Source of the DNA: Candidatus Delongbacteria bacterium
GTDB lineage: Bacteria > JAGOEH01
Assembly (NCBI GenBank): GCA_017997825.1
Contig: JAGOEH010000202.1
Span: forward strand, 1-5,704
Direction: 5' to 3'
Length of the DNA stretch: 5,704 bases
The notes beneath the pieces are model-generated. The model had not been told where the DNA came from. It searched no databases and was given only the letters and a program-made list of their open reading frames with translations. This document shows, piece by piece, positions 1 through 5,704 of the stretch; the stretch's first letter is position 1; each line of letters starts with the position of its first letter. The translations under genes were made by a program, and so were the position numbers.

Positions 1-493
1 TGAGGTGGCGCGGATAAACTGTGCTTTGGAGGGTGAGTTTGCCGTTGCTGACGCAGTGATGATACTGGGCCAGGGCTTCCAGGTGGCGTTCGAAGAAGAG
101 GCGGTCGTGGGGAGCCCGGTCAAATTCGTGGCCTTCCTCGTTTAGGAATTGCAGGGTGTCGCGCAGATCGAACAATCCGGTACCACTGGAACTGGATTCG
201 CAGTCCGGCTGGAATTCAATTCTCAGCGCCAGAATGCGCAAGGTTCGTGACTGTAGCGCGCTGCGGGGGAGCCCGAAGCGATGTTCCCGCTCCAGTGCCG
301 CCAGTCCCGCAGTGGGATCCGGCTGTGAAATATAGGATTGGAATCCCGGCTTGGTGACCATCGGATGCTTCCCGGTCGGAAGAGATTCTCGTATGATTGA
401 GCCCGGCTGAATAGGAATCAGGCGTTCACCGGCCGAAAGCAGGGAACACCAAGCCAGTCCCAGCAGAATGGATAATCCGTATCGCCATGACAT
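1..493 (-). CDS. Secreted M6 (immune inhibitor A)-like protein, N-terminal part only
   Basis: Partial gene of 164 visible codons, open to the left edge. The ATG at 493 gives a signal peptide (YGLSILLGLAWCSLLSA, likely cut after A21); the Trp before Cys16 argues against a lipobox. A TTG two codons upstream is an alternative start, and an in-frame TAA limits further extension. The ATG at 488 is in another frame and soon reaches a stop. Residues 83-96 (RTLRILALRIEFQP) and 127-160 (APHDRLFFERHLEAL, then YHHCVSNGKLTL and VYP) resemble the segment before the catalytic motif in M6-like secreted proteins of FCB bacteria: a 'rilal.v.FqpD' strand, then 'L.al..yy..vSnGkl.le..vyP'. The zinc-binding HExxH motif would lie outside the window, so activity cannot be judged. 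No clear Shine-Dalgarno is seen; it follows the PorV-like stop by 28 bases and probably shares its mRNA. It may be a T9SS cargo; the assignment is from recalled family resemblance. Confidence 0.6.
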   Translation of the reverse strand, partial: MSWRYGLSILLGLAWCSLLSAGERLIPIQPGSIIRESLPTGKHPMVTKPGFQSYISQPDPTAGLAALEREHRFGLPRSALQSRTLRILALRIEFQPDCESSSSGTGLFDLRDTLQFLNEEGHEFDRAPHDRLFFERHLEALAQYHHCVSNGKLTLQSTVYPRHL

Positions 494-521
494 GATCAAT
501 GACCGTTCTTGGGGAATGGGG

Positions 522-1526
522 TTAGATTCTGAACAGCAGGGAGAAGATCATCTGGTTTTCCAGCGGATGGCCCGATTCGCCCTTGAAGTAACCGAAATCG
601 AACTGGAAGCGCTGCCAGATAATGCTGGCGCCGAAGGTGGGGGCTTTGACATCGCCGTCCTTGTCGTAGTAGTATCCGCCGCGCAATCCGATGGTATTGC
701 CGTACCAGTATTCGGCTCCGGTGCAGTAAATGATGGTGCTGATTTTATCCCGCATTTCATCACCGGTCAGTTCGACCATATCGATATCCAAATCGGTGGT
801 GAAGGTCAGTTGATTATACTTCTGGTTGATGATTTTGTAAGCGCCGCCCAGCTTGAGTACCCGGGGCAGCGGGTCGGCCTGTTCGGCATCGATATAGGAC
901 ATGTCGGGACCCAGATTGGAGAGCGAGGCTCCCAGCCGGAGGCGGTCCAGGAAATCCGGGGTATAGAGCACGCCCAGATCGAGGGCAAAGGATTTACCGA
1001 CTCCGGTACCTTTTTCCTGCCCGGTACCCTGATCGGAGAGGTGGGAATGGATATATTTGATGGTGCCGCCCACGGCCAGATCTTCGGAGAGATTGGTTCC
1101 GTATGAAAAGGCCAGCGCCATTTCGTAGCTGGAGAAGGAGCCCTGAGGGGTGCCGTCGGGGGCGGTCCGTTCCTGGCTGCCCAGGAAGAGGATGGTGGAA
1201 TGGAGGGCCAGGTGGCCGATATCCTTCATGTTTTTGCCCCAGGCAAAATAGGAATAATGGATATCATCCACGAACTGGCGGAGCCAGGGGGCATACATCA
1301 GGGTCATCTCATCCTTTTTGATGTTGACCAGACCGGCCGGGTTGTAATAGGCCGAGCCGATATCATCGGCCAGGGCGACATAAGCCCGGCCGATCCCCCA
1401 GGCCCGGGCACTGGGCGGGATCCGAAGAAACAGGGCGGTAGCCCGGCTGACATCGCGGGCTTCCATCACGCTGACGGACGAAAGGATGAGCAGCCAAAGA
1501 CTGCCTATGGTTAAGATGCGTTTCAT
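522..1526 (-). CDS. porV: PorV/PorQ-family outer-membrane beta-barrel protein
   Basis: In characterised T9SS systems, PorV is a FadL-like outer-membrane barrel that binds cargo sorting domains and shuttles cargo from the Sov translocon to PorU. Residues 1-23 form a signal peptide (hydrophobic ILTIGSLWLLIL, likely cut after MEA23). The family's N-terminal signature follows at about 30-65: ATALFLRIPPSARAWGIGRA, then VALADDIGSAYYNPAGL. The rest alternates short amphipathic strands and turns, with the family-typical LGASLSNLGP at 198-207, DPLPRVLKLGGAY at 218-230 and GLRGGYYY at 280-287. It ends in strand-like FSLLFRI, fitting a barrel closing strand. The length of 334 lies between short PorQ-like members and the roughly 390-residue P. 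gingivalis PorV. The ATG at 1526 is fixed by a strong AAGGAGG eight bases upstream. It lies 13 bases after the PorU-like gene, supporting PorV rather than PorQ, though the family alone does not separate these. Confidence 0.82.
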   Translation of the reverse strand: MKRILTIGSLWLLILSSVSVMEARDVSRATALFLRIPPSARAWGIGRAYVALADDIGSAYYNPAGLVNIKKDEMTLMYAPWLRQFVDDIHYSYFAWGKNMKDIGHLALHSTILFLGSQERTAPDGTPQGSFSSYEMALAFSYGTNLSEDLAVGGTIKYIHSHLSDQGTGQEKGTGVGKSFALDLGVLYTPDFLDRLRLGASLSNLGPDMSYIDAEQADPLPRVLKLGGAYKIINQKYNQLTFTTDLDIDMVELTGDEMRDKISTIIYCTGAEYWYGNTIGLRGGYYYDKDGDVKAPTFGASIIWQRFQFDFGYFKGESGHPLENQMIFSLLFRI

Positions 1527-1534
1527 GAATCAGT

Positions 1535-1541
1535 CCTCCTT
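1535..1541 (-). promoter_or_regulatory. Strong Shine-Dalgarno for the PorV-like gene, overlapping the upstream stop codon
   Basis: The minus strand reads AAGGAGG, eight bases before the ATG at 1526. Its first two A bases are the last two bases of the TAA stop (1540-1542) of the PorU-like gene. A ribosome finishing the peptidase would therefore cover this site, which suggests translational coupling. The site also fixes the start of the barrel gene. Confidence 0.85.
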
Positions 1542-4500
1542 ATTTTATTTTGACCATTTTCTGCGTTTTATGGATGGTACGGCCGGTTTCCGGATCGGTT
1601 AAACCCAGTTTATAAAAATAGGTTCCGGCGGCCGGCTCGTCTCCGGCCCAATCACAGCCGTTCCAATCTAAAATGTTCTGCCCGACGGCAGCAACTTTTT
1701 CTAACTTCATGATTCTCCTTCCTGAAAGTGTGAAAATCTCCAGGGTGATCCGTCCCGCACTGTTGGTCGAAAACACGAATTGGGTCCGGGACCTGAAAGG
1801 ATTAGGATAGTTAAAAATCTTTTCCAGCACAAGCGGTTTTTTATTCTGGACCAGGATTTGAATGCTTTTTTCCGCGATATTGTTGAAATTGTCGAAACAG
1901 CGTAATTTTAGGCTATGTTTTCCCAGACTCAGACCGGACAGGGTATAGGTGATCCGGCCTTCTTGGCACGAATTGACATTATACTGAAAGTAGGAGGTCA
2001 GATCGATCCGGGATTTGGAATCCTCATCGATGGTCAGCAGGATCTGATGCCCGGATTCACCGGTCAGATTGATGCCGTGTTCATCATACAGATCGATAAT
2101 CATCAGGCTGGAGGTCCAGATGGTGATTCCGTCGGTGGCGGGTATATAATCGAAACTGAAATCGATCTGGGGCGGCAGGCTGTCCTGGATGGAGCTCATG
2201 CGACCCGACAGATAGAGATAGTTGTAATAGCCGGAGGCTTCGTCCCGGCCCGGCTGAAACATTTTGAGTTCACACCGGCCGTTGCGGTAGCTCATATCGA
2301 TCGGCATAATCATATTCCCTTGGATCATGGCGCTGTCCATCTCGAACAATCCCTTGAACAGGATATTACCGGGGAACTGAACCGAATCGACATAGGTGAA
2401 ATTGGTGTATTTGGGGGCATCCTGCAGGATGACCATCATATTACCCTGGGGGGATTCGGTCATGGACGCGTTGAGGGGGGCGATGCGGGCCTTGAAGGTG
2501 AAGGTTTCGCCGGCGGTCAGGGTATCGGTATTGAGAGCGGTGACAGTGGCCTGATAGGTGAGGTTGTAAAGGGATAGATAAGGATCGCCCAGCAGGTTGT
2601 AGCAGCGATTGTTGCTGGGATCGGAGTAAGAGGCTTTGGCCATCATCAGGGCTTTTCCGATCGGGTGGCCGTCGTTGACGGCATAGTCCAGAAAGAGGGC
2701 ATTCAGGTTCTCATTGGCGCCCATCGAGGTGGCACGGGTGGCGGTGATGGAAGCCATGGCACCTACCCCGGGCTGGATCAGAATCCGTTCGGCCATCGAA
2801 TAACCGCTCAGTAAATCATAGCGGCCGACATCGCAGGCCGAAGCATAGAACAGGAAATAACGGTTTTGGTTGGTCAGTTGAGGAATATCCTCGCTGCCCT
2901 GGAAGATGGTTTCGTGAGCCAGCCGTTCCCAGCTTCCGTGGCCGACCCAGTTGAAGAGGAGGGCTCCCTCGTTCAGACTCCGTTTCAGATCGATCCTGGC
3001 CTGGTTTTTGGTGGCCGTGCTGTAGTTCATCAGATAAATTTTGTTGATCAGAGCAAACCCGGGCAGCCGGGGAACGATCACCCGTTCGGTATTGATGGTA
3101 TGCATTTCTTCATGGGTATTGGGGCTTTGAATGTTAAACTCATCGTCGGCCGACAGGATCATCTTCTGGCGCCACAGATCGTCGTTGCTCCGGGTCTGGA
3201 AGGCAATGATCTTATCGACGACATTGGATGCCTCGGTTTTGGTCTGGACCGGGATCCGGCCGATGGCGATCTGGGGATAGTTCCGGTTCATGGCGGTTCC
3301 ATAGGCATTCAAAAAGAATCCGTAGTAATCGTCGGACATGACATAGCTGTCCATGCCGGTGGACCAGATATTGGTTTCGTAGGCCGGTATTTTGAGGGGA
3401 GAGGAATCGGCGTATTTACCCCGGTAATCCCAGTGTCCATCTCCGAACAGCAGGGCGTACCCGGTCTTCTCGTTGGACTGGTTCCAGGCGGTGCCGGCAT
3501 AATGGAGGAAATCCCGGATGGCCAGCATATCGTGCAATCCATAGGCGAATTCGTTGTAAACATCCTCGATATTGATCACCCGGACCGTGATTCCGTCCCG
3601 GTTTCGGTAGAATTGAGCCAGGCGCTCGGCTTCGGTTGCAAAATCCTGGTGGGTGATGATCAGATAAGTGGCTTGGTTATCGGTAGCCTGCAGATTTTTC
3701 CATTCGACTGCGGTCAGGGTCGGGACCTCGGTGACCTGATCGGCCTGGCACCAATGGAACAGATAAGAGCGGGCCGGATCGGTCGGAATGCTGAGAGAGG
3801 CGGCTTGAGCATTGTCGAAGATATAGCGTTGAGGCTGATAAGAATCGCTGATTTCGAACAGGTAGAAGGCGCGGCCGATTCGATCGGCGGAAAGGGTAAT
3901 CTGCAGTCCGTCGTAAGTGGGACTTTGCGGAATCCAGAAGGTATGGGAGTTCTTGGTGACGGCAAGTTTTTTCTGATACAGCAGGGAAAAATTATCGATA
4001 TAGAGAGTACTGCTGAGGGTATTGAGATAGTAGAAAGTGAAGGTGTTTTGGCTGGAGGTGAGCAGGGTGGAGGGGATGGTAAAGGGGGATGAGGTGCCGT
4101 TCAGGGTTTGGCCGTTGACGGTCAGTCTGAAATAGCGGGCGGCTCCGGACGAGGTGATCAGTTTGCAGGTGGCGGAATCGGGGCCGGGTTCATCCAATTG
4201 GAGAGTGACCGAGAAGCTTTTGCCGGTGGTACTGGTTTCGGAAAGGGCGCTCCAGTACCAGGCGGTGCCGCTTCGGGTGGTGGAGGTGCCGGCTTCCCGT
4301 ATGATATCGTTTTGTTCTTTGTAGATGTATTCCTGGGCGGTGGTCAGCGGCCGGGTCAGGGTGACGGAGGGGACGCTGACGCTGGGGATGCTCCGGCGGG
4401 TTGACGCGGGATCCACTACCAGCCAGTAAACGTTTTGATCGTCAAAGATGCTGCTGGTTCCCGCAGGATAGGGTGAATACTGACACCGGGTGATGGCTTC

Positions 4501-5457
4501 GGCGTAAAACAGGATCGATTCGCCTTCATCCCACTGCTGGTTGCCGTTATCGTCCGTCAGGCCGGCGACTTCCTGGAATTGGGGGCGGTCATAGGTCAGG
4601 TCGTCATTAGTGGGTTTTCCGCCTCCGTACATGATCTTGAACTGGTTGAATTGGTAGCGGCTCAGATTGGGAATGGCATTTTTGGCCTGGTTATATGTGA
4701 TTTTATGGATTCCGCTTTGGTAGATGGGGAATTTGCAGGCGGCCAGGTATCCGGTGGCGGGCGAGAGTGAGGGCTTACGCAGTGTCGGGGACCGATCGGT
4801 CTGAGATGGGAACCGGGTGGCCGGATTGATCACGAATCCGTTCAATCGGGCCGGCAGGTCCGTGAGACGAGGTAATCCGCCGCTGGAGCGGAATCGGATA
4901 TCCAGTGTAATGCGTTTGAAAAGGGTCAGGCTTTTCCGGTCGGGATGGTAGCGCGCCAGAATCAGACGGCCAAGGGCGATCGGTTGGCCGCTCAGCCTGA
5001 TCCGGTCCTCGATCCATAAAGGATAGGTGATGGTCGTGTCGTTTCGGTAGCGCTTTTCCAGCCGGGTACCCTGTTGATCGGGGATGTAGTCGTACAGGGT
5101 CAATAGAGAGGCACAGGGGAGTTCCAGGCTGTCGAGGATGGTGGTTTGGCAGCTGAAACTAAGGCTGTCCGTTCCGGGAATGATGAAGTTGAAGGGGAGA
5201 AAAGGAACCAGGCCGTCAGGAGTGGGCAGTCGGAAGGTCTCGGGGATAGTCAGGACTTGATCCTGACCGAGGGTATCGAGGCTGTATCGGTCGATCCTGA
5301 TTTCCAGTTGGATTCCCTGAGCATCGTTACGGGTGATCGTCATGAGGGGATTGTCGGCGTAAATCCGGGAAGGGCAGGGATTCAGGATGATCAGGAGTAC
5401 GGCCGGGACAAGGATGATGATACGAATCAGGGTATATAGGCGGGGCATAAACTCCAC
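1540..5457 (-). CDS. porU: PorU-like C25 (gingipain-family) cysteine peptidase with T9SS C-terminal domain
   Basis: Probable sortase of the type IX secretion system, acting at the cell surface to cut off C-terminal sorting domains and attach cargo. Residues 5-34 are a signal peptide (hydrophobic IRIIILVPAVLLIIL, likely cut after IYA34). Residues 35-590 are beta-rich and resemble the propeptide and N-terminal region of PorU. The C25 peptidase spans about 595-965: YLIIT at 598-602, LLFGDGHWDYR at 669-679, AIGRIPV at 731-737, catalytic His840 in NWVGHGSW and catalytic Cys875 in YASACDVGRYD, ending at NLLGDPYLSL. The C-x-x-x-R-Y-D pattern and following TATR match PorU better than gingipain cargo proteases. 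Residues 966-1210 are beta-rich linker domains. Residues 1213-1305 are a FlgD-like/type A sorting domain (NYPNPF at 1216-1221, AAGTYFYKL at 1276-1284). The start is GTG at 5457 or ATG at 5448; the latter has a closely spaced GGAG. The gene symbol rests on motifs plus PorV adjacency. A C25 cargo protease is the alternative. Confidence 0.85.
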   Translation of the reverse strand: MEFMPRLYTLIRIIILVPAVLLIILNPCPSRIYADNPLMTITRNDAQGIQLEIRIDRYSLDTLGQDQVLTIPETFRLPTPDGLVPFLPFNFIIPGTDSLSFSCQTTILDSLELPCASLLTLYDYIPDQQGTRLEKRYRNDTTITYPLWIEDRIRLSGQPIALGRLILARYHPDRKSLTLFKRITLDIRFRSSGGLPRLTDLPARLNGFVINPATRFPSQTDRSPTLRKPSLSPATGYLAACKFPIYQSGIHKITYNQAKNAIPNLSRYQFNQFKIMYGGGKPTNDDLTYDRPQFQEVAGLTDDNGNQQWDEGESILFYAEAITRCQYSPYPAGTSSIFDDQNVYWLVVDPASTRRSIPSVSVPSVTLTRPLTTAQEYIYKEQNDIIREAGTSTTRSGTAWYWSALSETSTTGKSFSVTLQLDEPGPDSATCKLITSSGAARYFRLTVNGQTLNGTSSPFTIPSTLLTSSQNTFTFYYLNTLSSTLYIDNFSLLYQKKLAVTKNSHTFWIPQSPTYDGLQITLSADRIGRAFYLFEISDSYQPQRYIFDNAQAASLSIPTDPARSYLFHWCQADQVTEVPTLTAVEWKNLQATDNQATYLIITHQDFATEAERLAQFYRNRDGITVRVINIEDVYNEFAYGLHDMLAIRDFLHYAGTAWNQSNEKTGYALLFGDGHWDYRGKYADSSPLKIPAYETNIWSTGMDSYVMSDDYYGFFLNAYGTAMNRNYPQIAIGRIPVQTKTEASNVVDKIIAFQTRSNDDLWRQKMILSADDEFNIQSPNTHEEMHTINTERVIVPRLPGFALINKIYLMNYSTATKNQARIDLKRSLNEGALLFNWVGHGSWERLAHETIFQGSEDIPQLTNQNRYFLFYASACDVGRYDLLSGYSMAERILIQPGVGAMASITATRATSMGANENLNALFLDYAVNDGHPIGKALMMAKASYSDPSNNRCYNLLGDPYLSLYNLTYQATVTALNTDTLTAGETFTFKARIAPLNASMTESPQGNMMVILQDAPKYTNFTYVDSVQFPGNILFKGLFEMDSAMIQGNMIMPIDMSYRNGRCELKMFQPGRDEASGYYNYLYLSGRMSSIQDSLPPQIDFSFDYIPATDGITIWTSSLMIIDLYDEHGINLTGESGHQILLTIDEDSKSRIDLTSYFQYNVNSCQEGRITYTLSGLSLGKHSLKLRCFDNFNNIAEKSIQILVQNKKPLVLEKIFNYPNPFRSRTQFVFSTNSAGRITLEIFTLSGRRIMKLEKVAAVGQNILDWNGCDWAGDEPAAGTYFYKLGLTDPETGRTIHKTQKMVKIK

Positions 5458-5704
5458 AGGGGTATAATTAATCGACGGATCGGCATTTTAGGCACAGGGG
5501 ATCCGGAGTGTTTGCGGCATACCGGGCACAGCATTTCCTCCACAGAGTAACGCCGGCTGAGGCATGATAATCCGGCTCCCAGTCAGGGATCATCCATCAT
5601 GGCGTATCGGTCAAGCGGTCATCCCGTTGGTGATTACGGCGGGAATCAGAGGTGCAAGAGGATAGCCATGCAATCTAATTATAGGAATTTATGAATAAAA
5701 AGTA
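5458..5704. other. Leader / intergenic region upstream of the PorU-like gene
   Basis: Reading all frames, I find no convincing gene and no recognisable tRNA, terminator or known riboswitch core. The outer 35 bases are AT-rich, while the rest is GC-richer and holds short palindromic CCGG segments (for example GCCGG and CCGGC around 5551-5576, a five-pair stem with a loop of about 15 bases) that could form weak hairpins. A 35-codon reading frame lies within it at 5427-5534 on the minus strand and is discussed as a finding. Confidence 0.5.
5678..5683 (-). promoter_or_regulatory. Possible -10 element (TATAAT) for the porU-porV transcript
   Basis: The minus strand reads TATAAT in an AT-rich stretch, about 220 bases upstream of the peptidase start. 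A -35 box at 17-base spacing would fall at 5701-5706 and is cut by the window edge; the visible part reads TACT, matching only the central AC of TTGACA. A chance match in AT-rich DNA is quite possible, and transcription could instead begin further upstream. Confidence 0.25.

Noticed and set aside
468-1106. 212-codon open frame on the plus strand
   Set aside because: It is antisense to the PorV-like barrel and to the start of the third gene. It has no domain motif, and its composition is that of an antisense shadow.
1915-2577. 220-codon open frame on the plus strand
   Set aside because: It is antisense to the beta-rich region and the end of the peptidase domain of the PorU-like gene; there is no independent evidence of coding.
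2866-4092. 408-codon open frame on the plus strand
   Set aside because: It lies wholly antisense to the C25 peptidase, whose catalytic motifs are intact. Its translation is a Gly/Ile/Asp/Val-rich low-information sequence with no signal peptide or recognisable motif, as expected from the complement of a GC-moderate coding strand.
5463-5468. TATAAT on the plus strand as a divergent promoter
   Set aside because: No -35-like hexamer is found at 16-18 bases upstream (the sequence there is GC-rich), and no plus-strand gene begins before the window edge.
5540-5640. Possible riboswitch in the leader
   Set aside because: I compared it by eye with cobalamin, SAM and cyclic di-GMP aptamer cores and saw no match; only short CCGG-based stems are present.
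1-5704. CRISPR array, insertion sequence, tRNA or tandem repeats
   Set aside because: I saw no regularly spaced direct repeats, transposase motifs, terminal inverted repeats or tRNA-like folds. The window is filled by three ordinary coding genes and a short leader.

Overview
The window holds three genes on the minus strand, packed head to tail, plus a 247-base leader at the right edge. In transcription order (right to left) they are: a 1305-residue C25 (gingipain-like) peptidase resembling PorU, the sortase of the type IX secretion system (T9SS); a 334-residue outer-membrane beta-barrel of the PorV/PorQ family; and the first 164 codons of a secreted protein that looks like the N-terminal part of an M6 (immune inhibitor A)-like metalloprotease. 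The third gene runs off the left edge.

Layout: 5458-5704 is leader with no convincing gene, holding one possible -10 element. 1540-5457 is the peptidase. 522-1526 is the PorV-like barrel, only 13 bases downstream, with its Shine-Dalgarno sequence overlapping the peptidase stop codon. 1-493 is the third gene, 28 bases further on. No terminator is visible between the genes, so one transcript is likely.

Function (family knowledge plus inference): T9SS cargo crosses the outer membrane carrying a C-terminal sorting domain. PorV carries it to the PorU-containing attachment complex, where PorU removes the sorting domain and attaches the cargo to the cell surface. The porU-porV pair is also adjacent in Porphyromonas gingivalis. 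The third gene may be a surface or secreted cargo, or an uncharacterised partner.

Organism: T9SS-type proteins point to a diderm of the FCB superphylum. The strong AAGGAGG ribosome binding site is unusual for Bacteroidota, which mostly do not rely on Shine-Dalgarno pairing. The 'NYPNPF ... AAGTYFYKL' form of the C-terminal domain is common in deep FCB lineages such as KSB1/Calditrichota, Marinimicrobia, Cloacimonadota or Zixibacteria. I favour such a lineage, but the sequence alone does not name it.
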